Position numbers and translations under genes: made by a program
Shown here: positions 20,583 through 28,659 of the stretch, piece by piece
How the letters are laid out: each line of letters starts with the position of its first letter
Position numbering within the stretch: position 1 is the first letter of the stretch
Notes under the pieces: model-generated
The model's database searches: none
Told to the model about the DNA's origin: nothing
What the model saw: the letters and a program-made list of their open reading frames with translations, nothing else
Assembly: GCF_900107265.1 (NCBI RefSeq)
Contig: NZ_FNPJ01000028.1
Location: 1 to 37,626 of the forward strand
Source of the DNA: Nitrosomonas sp. Nm33
GTDB lineage: Bacteria > Pseudomonadota > Gammaproteobacteria > Burkholderiales > Nitrosomonadaceae
Length of the DNA: 37,626 bases
Direction: 5' to 3'

Positions 20583-20760
20583 TACAACAATAGCTTAATT
20601 TTGGTTGTGCAGGAATATTGCGCCGAGCGGGCTGTAGCTGCCTTGAAGCAGATGGTACATGCCATGGTACGAATACGACGTGATGAAATCACTCATTTAT
20701 TGTCCATGGCAGAGCTTGTTCCAGGCGATATCGTGTTACTTGTGCTATCGAAGCGGAAAA
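20583..20760 (+). pseudogene. Fragment of a P-type cation ATPase
   Basis: The translated stretch NNSLILVVQEYCAERAVAAL, continuing KQM...RIRRDE...AELVPGDIVLL, matches the end of transmembrane helix 2 and the start of the actuator domain of P-type ATPases, where QEYRAERAL and ELVPGDVVLL are family hallmarks. Only about 55 recognisable residues remain. The open frame continues from about 20466 to 20873, but the parts on either side do not resemble an ATPase, and there is no DKTGT phosphorylation motif in the window. It runs toward the ornithine cyclodeaminase-like gene on the opposite strand. I regard it as a relic, not a functional small protein. Confidence 0.6.
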
Positions 20761-20843
20761 ATGGCTGGCGCGCAGCGCGGCATTATTTAATCAGAGCGAG
20801 GCGTGGTTTCTTGCTGATTTCTCTTTTTTTAATCCAGGTTTCA

Positions 20844-21812
20844 CTAGCGTTCAATTTCAAATCCCTTGAATGACTGACGGGCACGCTGGTAGGCAAGCGC
20901 TGCAAGAGCAAGATCTCCCAAAGCCAGACCGCGGAAAATAAAAGCAGTCTTTTCATCGTCAGAGCAGCGCCCAGCGATGTCACCATTAACCAAACCTGTC
21001 AGATCACCACTCACTAACTCAGGATCAACCAGAGGTGTGGACATTTGCGCCTCCTGCTCAATATCATCAATGATAATTCGGTCGAATGTGGGCATACCGT
21101 TTTTTAACCAGGATGCAGCCAAGTCAACCGCCGTGACAAAGGCACCTGGCTTCAACCAGCGTGCATCAAGAAAGGGAACGAGCTCGGGCGAAAGGGTAAT
21201 GGTCGAAATTATCAGATCAGCGTCACTCACCGCTTCCCAGGCACTCTTGCTAGCGACTGCCAATAGACCCAGCTTTTCCGCTGCCTGACATAAAGCTTCC
21301 CGGTTTGCGCTTCCGCGACCGAACACTCGAATTTCCTTTAGAGGAAACAACTCAGAAAAGGCCTGCAAATGGCTGCGTGCCTGAACACCGCAACCGATAA
21401 ATGCAGCGGTGGAAGCATCAGACTTTGCAAGCTGCCTGGCGGTAACCGCACTCAATCCTGCTGTGCGCATTGCTGTAATCCAATTACCATCCATGACAGC
21501 CAGTGGCAGACCTGTATTGCTATCAAGAAGGGTGACCAATGAGTTAATATCCGGGAGTCTATGTTCCCGATTGCGCGGATTGAGAATAAGCGACTTTACA
21601 GCCAGAAAAGGTGGATCATCGGCCGCAGACAGTGTCGCCATCATGTATCTGCCATCCGGCGGTGTAATAACAGCCTTCGGTGCATTCCAGACCTGTGACT
21701 GTCTACGCCCATGCAAAAGATACTCAATACTTTCGATAATATCTTTTGTCGTGAGAGCCAAGCTCTCAAGCGTCTTATGGGATAGATACAATAAGCTCTC
21801 AGGCTGTTCCAT
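20844..21812 (-). CDS. Ornithine cyclodeaminase / mu-crystallin family protein
   Basis: Members are NAD(P)-dependent enzymes: ornithine cyclodeaminase, alanine dehydrogenase, or ketimine/delta-pyrroline-2-carboxylate reductases. The 322-residue protein has the conserved Lys in AVKSLI (about 73), the substrate-side ITAMRTAGLSAV (about 112-123), the Rossmann loop FIGCGVQARSHLQ (about 138-150) and a VDLAASW active-site segment. Length fits the family. The exact substrate cannot be assigned: it is far from the arginine genes at 3683-7102, and this family is often misannotated as ornithine cyclodeaminase. The ATG at 21812 has a weak GGGTAG leader. trxC ends 83 bp upstream. Confidence 0.9.
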   Translation of the reverse strand: MEQPESLLYLSHKTLESLALTTKDIIESIEYLLHGRRQSQVWNAPKAVITPPDGRYMMATLSAADDPPFLAVKSLILNPRNREHRLPDINSLVTLLDSNTGLPLAVMDGNWITAMRTAGLSAVTARQLAKSDASTAAFIGCGVQARSHLQAFSELFPLKEIRVFGRGSANREALCQAAEKLGLLAVASKSAWEAVSDADLIISTITLSPELVPFLDARWLKPGAFVTAVDLAASWLKNGMPTFDRIIIDDIEQEAQMSTPLVDPELVSGDLTGLVNGDIAGRCSDDEKTAFIFRGLALGDLALAALAYQRARQSFKGFEIER

Positions 21813-21895
21813 TTCTACTACCCATTTTTCATTACCTTGAAACTCAGAATGACTGCTATGGCAGGTACAAACGTATAAGCAATCCGAAGAAAGAT

Positions 21896-22333
21896 CTAAT
21901 CAGTATGATTAAGCGCCCATCTCACGATATCTGCCATTCCCATAGCTCCCGACTGATGTGCCACCTCACGACCGTGCTGAAACAACACCAGCGTCGGGAT
22001 ACTGCGAATAGCGAACTGGGCACCCAGCATCTGCTCAACCTCGGTATTGACCTTGGCCAGACGCACTTTGGGCTCAAGCTGGGTGGCGGCCTGAGCAAAC
22101 TGAGGCGCCATCATTTTGCAGGGACCACACCATGGCGCCCAGAAATCTACTAACAACGGAATATCATTATGGCTAATATGCTGCTGAAAGGTGGACTCAG
22201 TCAATTCAACGGGATGACCATCAAACAGTAGCCGGTGACATTTACCACATTTCGGTGCTTCACTCAGTCGCGCAGAAGGAATACGATTGATAACATCACA
22301 CTGCGGACAAACAATATGCATAGACTCGTTCAT
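21896..22333 (-). CDS. trxC: Thioredoxin 2 with N-terminal zinc ribbon
   Basis: This cytosolic disulfide reductase is reduced by thioredoxin reductase and in E. coli is induced by oxidative stress. The 145-residue protein has two cysteine pairs, CPQC (9-12) and CGKC (29-32), forming the zinc ribbon that separates TrxC from TrxA. The thioredoxin active site FWAPWCGPCK (about 64-73) follows, and the cis-proline region SIPTLVLF is present. The start ATG at 22333 has AGGAAG at close spacing. No regulatory site for oxidative stress was identified. It lies between the S10 peptidase and the cyclodeaminase-like gene. Confidence 0.95.
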   Translation of the reverse strand: MNESMHIVCPQCDVINRIPSARLSEAPKCGKCHRLLFDGHPVELTESTFQQHISHNDIPLLVDFWAPWCGPCKMMAPQFAQAATQLEPKVRLAKVNTEVEQMLGAQFAIRSIPTLVLFQHGREVAHQSGAMGMADIVRWALNHTD

Positions 22334-22430
22334 TATATCTTCCTAATCAAAGATTACCGATCTCCCTATTAGCCAAATTACACTCAAACCAGCATCTGTA
22401 CATCGCCTGATCAACTACCAGGGCGATCAG

Positions 22431-24041
22431 TCATGGCATAAATTTGTAAAACTGTAGCGCATCCTCAAACAGGCTATCAAGCGTCTTCTGATGCAAGTAA
22501 GGCATGTGTCCGCCATGGTAGACCTTGAGCTTAATGTTATTACTTATCAGCGGATCCAGCGCCATTTGTTTGATCATTATCTCCGAGGCATAGTATGGGG
22601 TGACCAGGTCGAAAACACCATGCACAATCTGCGTCCGCATAGCAGGATTCAGGTTCATGGCCTCTTTCAGATCTGAAAGGGCTTCGGCAAAGCCTTGTTG
22701 CCCGCGAATTCCAGATCGCCAATTCCACGATTCAGATACCTCTTCATTTAACAGCAGAAAGGGTATATCAGTTTTAAAATTGAGGCGATCGCGGACATAA
22801 TTGTTAAAAGCTGCTGTCAGAGGCGCATTGAGCCGCTGGAGATAGAAATCGCTGCCAGTAAGCAGTGATGTAGCTGGCTTTGGATCGATTAGTGTAATCG
22901 ATCCATCATACAAAGTCAGCACACGACGCTGGTGGGCGAGCAGCGCCTTGGCAAAACGCGCGGAAGGAACACGCCCCATCCCACGTAGCAGGATATCCTT
23001 ATCCAAACCGATCAATCTACTGATTTGCTCAAGCAAATCCTGTTCGAACGAGCCCGTTGCCAGTCCGCGAAGATAGTCTGACAAGGCGACACGCTCCACT
23101 TCCGCTAGCGAAGAACGGGGATCACTCGCCCGGTAGTTTATCTTGTTACTGCGTTCATGGACTGCCGCCACCGCCGCGTAACTCGGCAATAACGACACCC
23201 ATGGCCACAGGTTGCGCTCATCACTCAAGATAAAACTAAAATCCAGCGCAGGCGAAATCAGGATCAAACCCGTTGGCGCAATACCAAACTTGGATTGCAA
23301 CCGTTTAGACAGGCGCGCGACCCGGAATCCCCCATAACTCTCACCAACCAGATAAATGGACGATAACCAGCGATTTTCTTCAGTCAGATAGGTACGAATA
23401 AAACGAGACAGCGAAACGGTATCTTCCTCAACTCCCCAGGCCTTCGCTTGCGGAGGGGTATTGCCGGAAGATTCCGGTTTCCGCCTAACCTCATCATCTT
23501 TCTTGCTGCTTTCGTCATGCCTCACTTCACGACTATAACCCGTTCCGATAGGATCAACGAAAACCAGATCAGTAAAAGCTAGCCAGCTTCTCGGGTTGTC
23601 CACGATTCGCGCTGGCGTCGGCGGCACGGTACCATCTGGATTGAAAACCACTCGCTGTGGTCCGAGCGCGCCAAGGTGCAGGTACGCGGAAGCGGCACCA
23701 GGGCCACCATTAAATACAAAGGTAAGCGGTCGGGGACACCCACCCTGCTGTTCCCTCGTGTAGGCAATATAGAAAATCTGGCCTATTGGTTTTGATCGTT
23801 TATCATAAACCGTGATCGATGCAGCGGTAGCCGTATAGTCAAATTTTACTCCGCCAGCCGTAAAGGTATGCGAAGTAATGGAGCGATTGGAAACATCAAG
23901 AACACCTGGTTCGTTCAAAGGCTCTATTTGTACTTGAGCCTTCTCCGGTGCGCTCAGCACAATCGTTACCTGCGACAAGCAGAACCAGGTTGTAACGAAT
24001 ATCCATAACATGCGCGGATTTAGAACAAATTTCCCCGTCAT
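22431..24041 (-). CDS. Exported S10-family serine carboxypeptidase
   Basis: The protein has the alpha/beta-hydrolase fold of serine carboxypeptidases. I chose ATG at 24041 (536 residues) because AGGGGAGC lies 6 nt upstream; the open frame extends to a GTG at 24065. A hydrophobic segment at about residues 9-31 is a signal peptide or anchor. Numbered from the ATG: oxyanion-region FNGGPGAAS near 110-118, nucleophile Ser235 in VGESYGGFR, Asp478 in VFDLVTPYYASE, and His512 in YHGGHMPYL, giving a full triad. Bacterial members are periplasmic and of unknown substrate. A charged low-complexity insert (DESSKKDDEVRRKPESSG) sits near 177-194. The htrA-type protease gene lies immediately upstream on the same strand. 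Confidence 0.9.
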   Translation of the reverse strand: MTGKFVLNPRMLWIFVTTWFCLSQVTIVLSAPEKAQVQIEPLNEPGVLDVSNRSITSHTFTAGGVKFDYTATAASITVYDKRSKPIGQIFYIAYTREQQGGCPRPLTFVFNGGPGAASAYLHLGALGPQRVVFNPDGTVPPTPARIVDNPRSWLAFTDLVFVDPIGTGYSREVRHDESSKKDDEVRRKPESSGNTPPQAKAWGVEEDTVSLSRFIRTYLTEENRWLSSIYLVGESYGGFRVARLSKRLQSKFGIAPTGLILISPALDFSFILSDERNLWPWVSLLPSYAAVAAVHERSNKINYRASDPRSSLAEVERVALSDYLRGLATGSFEQDLLEQISRLIGLDKDILLRGMGRVPSARFAKALLAHQRRVLTLYDGSITLIDPKPATSLLTGSDFYLQRLNAPLTAAFNNYVRDRLNFKTDIPFLLLNEEVSESWNWRSGIRGQQGFAEALSDLKEAMNLNPAMRTQIVHGVFDLVTPYYASEIMIKQMALDPLISNNIKLKVYHGGHMPYLHQKTLDSLFEDALQFYKFMP

Positions 24042-24098
24042 CGTAAGCTCCCCTTCCACAAGCACTAAGTTGGCATTTTATTTACACGCATTAGTTTG

Positions 24099-25568
24099 CT
24101 ACCAGCTCAAAGCGACAAAGCGTTGCGTTTCACCCTCACGGATAAGCAGCAACAAACGTTTATCACTGCTGCTTTCTTTGACTGCACGTTGAAACTCGGC
24201 AGCACTCTTCACTTCTTTGCGATTTACCTGAAGGACAATCGTACCTGGCTTGATTCCCGCCATGGCAGCAATGGAGCCGCGTCGAACCTCCGTGACGAGT
24301 ACACCTTCACCCACTATTGCATCAAACTGTTCTGCCAGTTGCGGTGTCAGCGTCTGCACTGTCAAACCAATATCTTCTGCACGTTGCGACGTTTCCTCGG
24401 CAAGCTGCTTATCCTTGGTGAGTTTACCGATCGTGATTTCCATGGTTTTTTGCTTGCCATCTCGCAGAATAACTAACTCGACAGTGGTACCGGGAGCAGT
24501 CAACGCTACCCGGTTACGCAAACTTCCTACATCTTTGACTGGCTCGCCCTCAAAGCGCTCGATGATATCGCCCTGGCGCAGCCCTGCTTTCTCTGCAGGG
24601 GAATGCTTGCTGACCTGAGCAACAAGAACCCCTTGCGATGCTTCAATTCCAAACGATTCTGCCAGGGCAGATGTCAGCTGCTGAATGACGATACCCAAGT
24701 AACCACGTGTAACCTCGCCATGTTCAATCAATTGATTGGCAATTGTCTTGGCCAGATTACTAGGGATAGCAAAGCCTACGCCCATGTACCCTCCACTGCG
24801 ACTAAAGATGGCCGTATTGATGCCTACTGCCTCACCATTCAGATTGACTAATGGGCCACCTGAGTTACCAGGGTTAATTGCAGCGTCGGTTTGAATGAAA
24901 TCCTCGTAATCATTGATGCCAAGACTCGTTCGCCCCTTGGCGCTGACAACACCAACTGTCAGCGTGTGGCTAAGGCCAAAGGGATTACCAATCGCCACCA
25001 CCCACTCACCAACCTCCACTTTAGAAGAATCCGCTAACGTGAGTGGGTGATAGCCATGCGCATTGATCTCTATCACCGCGATATCAGATTGCGGATCACG
25101 GCCGGTGACCTTGGCCACGAATTCACGATCATCCTGAAATTTCACCCGGATTTTGTCGGCATTTTCTACCACGTGGCTGTTCGTCAGAATATAAGTTTTG
25201 TTAGATAGCAGACCGTCCTTGGCTGCAAAAACGAAACCGGAACCCTGTCCCATGACGCGGCGCTCTTCTTGTGGCTTATCAGAGCGTGGCGTCCGAGGAA
25301 TTCCTGGAAACTGATCACCAAAAAAACGTTTAAAGAAGTCCTCACCAAAAGGTCCCTCATCACCGAACGGTGAAAAAAATGGTGTAACCCCTCTCGATGC
25401 TTTACCCTCCACCTGGATGAACACAACGGAAGGTGAAACGGCGCGTGCAACAGAGGCAAATGCCTTACCGGTCTGCCGCAGATTAGCGATAGCATCATCA
25501 CTTGCATGGCCAGGCAGGGCTAGCAGCCACGCCAGATACAGGAGCTGAGCAAATAAGTTTTTTTTCAT
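24099..25568 (-). CDS. Periplasmic HtrA/Do serine protease (MucD-like)
   Basis: HtrA proteases degrade or refold damaged periplasmic proteins. The open frame reaches 25658, but the ATG at 25568 is the true start: AGGAGG lies 10 nt upstream and the product then begins with a signal peptide MKKNLFAQLLYLAWLLALPGHA (489 residues in all, split here only for naming). Catalytic residues from this start are His132 in TNSHVV, Asp162 in SDIAVIEI and Ser236 in GNSGGPL. Two PDZ domains follow, near 250-345 and 375-480. The Q-loop region before the protease domain is rich in phenylalanine and glycine (FFSPFGDEGPFGEDFFKRFF), as in this family. The gene precedes the S10 peptidase by 57 bp; the two may be co-transcribed as envelope quality control. 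Confidence 0.95.
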   Translation of the reverse strand: MKKNLFAQLLYLAWLLALPGHASDDAIANLRQTGKAFASVARAVSPSVVFIQVEGKASRGVTPFFSPFGDEGPFGEDFFKRFFGDQFPGIPRTPRSDKPQEERRVMGQGSGFVFAAKDGLLSNKTYILTNSHVVENADKIRVKFQDDREFVAKVTGRDPQSDIAVIEINAHGYHPLTLADSSKVEVGEWVVAIGNPFGLSHTLTVGVVSAKGRTSLGINDYEDFIQTDAAINPGNSGGPLVNLNGEAVGINTAIFSRSGGYMGVGFAIPSNLAKTIANQLIEHGEVTRGYLGIVIQQLTSALAESFGIEASQGVLVAQVSKHSPAEKAGLRQGDIIERFEGEPVKDVGSLRNRVALTAPGTTVELVILRDGKQKTMEITIGKLTKDKQLAEETSQRAEDIGLTVQTLTPQLAEQFDAIVGEGVLVTEVRRGSIAAMAGIKPGTIVLQVNRKEVKSAAEFQRAVKESSSDKRLLLLIREGETQRFVALSW

Positions 25569-25722
25569 ATTGTTAGAACCTCCTTTTACACATCTGAGAC
25601 AAATGAGTGATCTATCTAAGGAAGCCTTGAATAAGTTGCCAAGCAGGATAAAGCGCAAGGCAGACAGAGCGCAGGAAACGGGAAAACAAGCTCAACGAGT
25701 TTCGATCAAACAAAATTTTAAC

Positions 25723-25742
25723 GAAACTATGTGAAACTATGT
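25723..25742. repeat. Tandem duplication of a 10-bp unit
   Basis: GAAACTATGT occurs twice in direct tandem at 25723-25732 and 25733-25742, in the non-coding stretch upstream of the HtrA gene. No function is evident. Confidence 0.6.
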
Positions 25743-25829
25743 TTTGGCATAGCTACATATCAGAATAGATAGAGCAAGTTTTCGAGCACCAAATATAGAC
25801 TCCTCTGCACCACTTCACCTGCGTGTAGC

Positions 25830-25940
25830 ACTTATTCCATTTCCAATCAAACATGACACGAAGGCAAGCCGCAGACAGTATTAATAAGACGGCAAGGAGA
25901 AGCCGATAAAGTCAGCTTTGATTTAGAAATGGAACTATTC
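25830..25940. mobile_element. MITE-like inverted-repeat element, complete copy
   Basis: The left end TTCCATTTCC (from 25835) continuing to ATGAC (25857) is matched in reverse complement by the right end from GTCAG (25911) to GGAA (25934). The two arms, about 24 bp each, differ at only a few positions. The centre is about 55 bp and non-coding, with two G/C-rich modules each containing GGCAAG. A second partial copy lies at 26026-26096. Size, terminal symmetry and repetition are those of a MITE or a REP-like palindromic unit. No flanking target duplication was clearly visible. Confidence 0.6.
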
Positions 25941-26025
25941 AGAATCTCCTTAATTGAAAAGAAAACAACTTTTAGTAACTATATTCCTGAGACACCGTTT
26001 TCATTGCCAGGTTTACTGATTTACG

Positions 26026-26096
26026 ACTTATTCCATTTCCAAATCAAATATGATGCGAAGGCAAGCCGCAGACAGTATTAATAAGATGGCAAAGAA
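26026..26096. mobile_element. MITE-like element, truncated second copy
   Basis: This is a direct repeat of 25830-25899, about 70 bp long and near-identical: the left arm is followed by the shared core GAAGGCAAGCCGCAGACAGT and ATTAATAAGA. The right arm is missing; similarity stops at about 26096, 19 bp before the stop codon of the exported protein gene at 26115. It has one extra A in the left arm compared with the first copy, which restores better symmetry with the other copy's right arm. Confidence 0.65.
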
Positions 26097-26114
26097 TCAA
26101 GCCCGCTAACGTGC

Positions 26115-27161
26115 TTAGAAGGATTCGAGTGCAGCACGTAAACCTTGCAAATTCTTAATCATTTGCTGTTTGATCCGCTGGCGGCCGATGCTGCGCTTTA
26201 AGCTGTTAGTAACCTGGTCAGTTGAAGTTCTGTGTGTATAAAACACGATAGAGCCATCACGGTACGGCAGGCAACCCAAGATCAGATGACTGGAGTTGTA
26301 AGAATGGCCGACAAAGAATTGTCTGGTAATAATTACTGAAGCAGCATCAGTTGTTAACACGATACGATGGCTGAGAATTGCCGTAGGTCGATTTTGCACT
26401 TGTCGATTGAGCCAAAAAAATCGTTCTTCAGTATCGGCTGGCAGCTGGGTCGGATAATTTAACCAGACCTTTTGTAAAGCTGGAGAAAAGTGCGCCAGCA
26501 ATTTGCTGTTAGCAGCTGCTATGCGTAATTCGTCAACAAGATTGACATCTGCTCGTTTGCGTACGTAAGGCGCGAGTCCAGCCAGACCATGCTTACTATA
26601 AGCTTGCCAGCGCTGCAATAAGATCTGCTGGTAATGCTGCGATACGCTTGTAACCAAAGCCGCTTCGTCGGCATCGGTCAATTTTTCTCTAAGAGAAGCA
26701 AAGCTATCAATTTCCTCGGCAGACAAATTGAATTGATCACCCGCAGTAACTGCGAGCAAATTCCGGGCTTCATTGCTCTGCTCATGCGTAAAAAAAAATT
26801 CCTTGAAAGCGTCTATACCGGATTGTGGAAATATCTCGCCCAGTGCCGAGACATCTTGATCAATCGTCGCCAAATCTTTATGTTTGAAAAAAACTGCCAG
26901 CTTCACTGGTGATGATGGAAGATACATGCTCAACCCCATCATCAATTCCTTTTGGGTTGTTGCCTCCCCTGTCTCAAAAGTGACGATCTTACCGCGTTCA
27001 AGATCAACTACTTTATCCCGATCAAGCTTAAGCATGGTAAAGATAGCGTCAGCCGTAGGTGTGGATGCCGCAATCTCCGTAGCAGACAATAGCGGCATCT
27101 GCCCAAGTAGAAACCACAAGAATACAACGCGCATTGGATAACTCATGATAGACTTACTCAT
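26115..27161 (-). CDS. Exported protein of unknown function
   Basis: I do not recognise this 348-residue protein. It begins with a positively charged start and a hydrophobic run ending near LLSATEIAAS (about 10-32), a likely signal peptide. The rest is soluble and mostly helical, with no transmembrane segments and no cysteine pairs or known catalytic motif. The C-terminal third (from about 255) has beta-rich stretches such as ATQ-free VLTTDAASVIITRQFFV and a basic tail. The ATG at 27161 has AGGGA at good spacing, so the reading frame is credible. It stands alone between the HtrA region and the glycine-zipper gene; the truncated MITE copy abuts its 3' end. Confidence 0.75.
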   Translation of the reverse strand: MSKSIMSYPMRVVFLWFLLGQMPLLSATEIAASTPTADAIFTMLKLDRDKVVDLERGKIVTFETGEATTQKELMMGLSMYLPSSPVKLAVFFKHKDLATIDQDVSALGEIFPQSGIDAFKEFFFTHEQSNEARNLLAVTAGDQFNLSAEEIDSFASLREKLTDADEAALVTSVSQHYQQILLQRWQAYSKHGLAGLAPYVRKRADVNLVDELRIAAANSKLLAHFSPALQKVWLNYPTQLPADTEERFFWLNRQVQNRPTAILSHRIVLTTDAASVIITRQFFVGHSYNSSHLILGCLPYRDGSIVFYTHRTSTDQVTNSLKRSIGRQRIKQQMIKNLQGLRAALESF

Positions 27162-27566
27162 TCGCTATCCCTTTATACCCAGTTGAGAATTCGCGGTTGC
27201 AGGTGCTTGCAGCATCTTTTCCCTCCCAGATCATTACTATTACGTTGCCATTATCTATCTCAAAATATAGATTGTGTCACCACTGCATATAAAGTTGTAA
27301 TTATCTGCTGACTCCAAGTACCCGAACAGAAGCAACAATCAAACCGGCCTAATCTTTATTGCATTATGATGCTAGCCAACAGCAATCAGGCAGACAATAA
27401 TGCATCTGCATACAATTTTTATCTCTCAGCATCTAAGACCTCGAGAAGCAGCAGTCATATAAAATTTGATCACCACATCATTGATTCGGCAAGATAAGGA
27501 TTTAGCTAGTCGTCCCAGAAAAACAGTTTTCCAGTGACAGCGGATATAAAGAAAAGAAGAAGAGCC
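27162..27566. other. Non-coding stretch upstream of the exported protein gene
   Basis: About 400 bp without a credible open frame on either strand. It should contain the promoter for the exported protein gene (minus strand), but no box pair was convincing. Apart from the terminator hairpin at its far end (27567-27608) I see nothing in it. Confidence 0.4.
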
Positions 27567-27608
27567 GATTAATGCATGAACTATCATCCCTTGGCTCATG
27601 CATTAATC
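27567..27608 (-). terminator. Intrinsic terminator of the glycine-zipper gene
   Basis: GATTAATGCATGA (27567-27579) and TCATGCATTAATC (27596-27608) are perfect 13-bp reverse complements with a 16-nt loop. On the minus strand the stem is followed by a pyrimidine-rich stretch CTTCTTCTTTTCTTT. It lies 59 bp beyond the stop of the 27668-28036 gene, in the right orientation to end its transcript. Confidence 0.6.
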
Positions 27609-27667
27609 AATGATCTTTGGTATTACTTAAAAAGACTAGATGTAATGATTTAGAATTCTTCTGTTAA

Positions 27668-28036
27668 TCAGCATCGACCCTTTTTTGCCTGGCCGGGAGG
27701 GCAGTGATAACCCCGATCATCATCGTAATAATGGTTATGTTGATGGCGAACACCTCTAGGTGGCGCACCATAATACTGACCTCCCGGTGGAGCGGCATAA
27801 TATTGATTTCTACGTGGTGCACGGCGATGGTCATCATCTGTGCTAATCGCAGATCCTACCCCTGCACCCAGTGCGCCACCAATAATCGCACCGTTACGAC
27901 CCCCAACCTCATTACCAAGTGCTGCTCCAGCAGCCCCGCCCAGTGCCCCACCAATTGCTGCATCAAGTGTGGAGTTGTCTGCGCTAACTTCCACCGTTGC
28001 CAATGCAAGCGCCAAGAGAAAGTATTTCAATTTCAT
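27668..28036 (-). CDS. Glycine-zipper exported protein
   Basis: The 122-residue protein has a signal peptide (about 1-19, ending VSA). A glycine-zipper segment at about 25-64 follows, with GxxxG-type repeats in GGALGGAAGAALGNEVGG and GGALGAGVG. The C-terminal half is hydrophilic, rich in Tyr, His, Pro and Arg (QYYAAPPGGQYYGAPPRG), and ends with two cysteines in CPPGQAKKGRC. Glycine-zipper segments of this kind occur in outer-membrane lipoproteins and surface proteins; there is no lipobox here. The function is unknown. AGGAC lies upstream of the ATG. A hairpin terminator follows the gene. Confidence 0.82.
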   Translation of the reverse strand: MKLKYFLLALALATVEVSADNSTLDAAIGGALGGAAGAALGNEVGGRNGAIIGGALGAGVGSAISTDDDHRRAPRRNQYYAAPPGGQYYGAPPRGVRHQHNHYYDDDRGYHCPPGQAKKGRC

Positions 28037-28278
28037 AGAGTAAACGTCCTATTTAAAGCAGGTTAATTAATATATTAAATAGCAATACTTATCATCAGAA
28101 CTTTGGAGAATATAATTACATGTTTCATCATAACAAGCTTGAATGCATACCATCACTACTAATGCTTGCAAATTTTTAATTAATGAGTAACCGTCAGTTC
28201 TGATCTGACATCCATTTTACTGGTGTTTGAATTCCAAAGATACCTTCCCTTTGCTGAACTGATAATGAATGACCTGTA

Positions 28279-28455
28279 TTAGTGCAGCAGGGTGGATAAG
28301 GGGTGATTCGGGTTAGCCGCATAGAGCTTGCCCTGATAGCCGCTTTCCAGCATGTTCTTAAACACGACCCATCCAACAGGATCTACACGGCTACTCGCGC
28401 CAATCACAGCTACAAATCGAGGAGAAAAAAGCGGATTAAGATAATGTCTGTTCAT
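28279..28455 (-). pseudogene. N-terminal remnant of an NDP-forming acyl-CoA synthetase / Pat-type acetyltransferase
   Basis: From the ATG at 28455 the product reads MNRHYLNPLFSPRFVAVIGA and goes on with a CoA-binding Rossmann start, then GYQGKLYAANPNHP. This matches the amino terminus of NDP-forming acyl-CoA synthetases and of the Pat protein acetyltransferases, which are several hundred residues long. Here translation ends after about 58 residues with nothing recognisable beyond. The ribosome-binding site AGGAG, 8 nt before the ATG, is intact, so the 5' end of a real gene has survived. It is divergent from the permease gene. A truncation or deletion is the likely cause. Confidence 0.75.
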
Positions 28456-28659
28456 TGAATGATCTCCTACAAACGTTAACTTTCCTGGTGGCAGCATGAA
28501 AGATTCTTTCAGAATAATCGTTCATACCTGCTTGATCTCATTTTTCAGTAGCTATTTCATGGGTTTTTCATCTTTATAGTAACGCCATTTCTTGTACACT
28601 ATCCTGCACAGAATTTAGGATTATTAGAAAATATTCGTTTAAATTGAAAGGGGAAATCT

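Noticed and set aside
20741..20872. A second frame over the P-type ATPase relic reading AIEAEKWLARSAALFNQSEAW
   Set aside because: It looks protein-like but has no start, lies in a different frame from the ATPase segment and matches no part of an ATPase.
25723..26100. The repeats upstream of the HtrA gene as a CRISPR array
   Set aside because: There are only two long copies with internal inverted symmetry and no regular short spacers, and no cas genes are near.
28194..28376. A 60-codon minus-strand frame overlapping the acyl-CoA synthetase remnant
   Set aside because: It is a shadow in another frame; the remnant itself is in the frame with family similarity and a ribosome-binding site.
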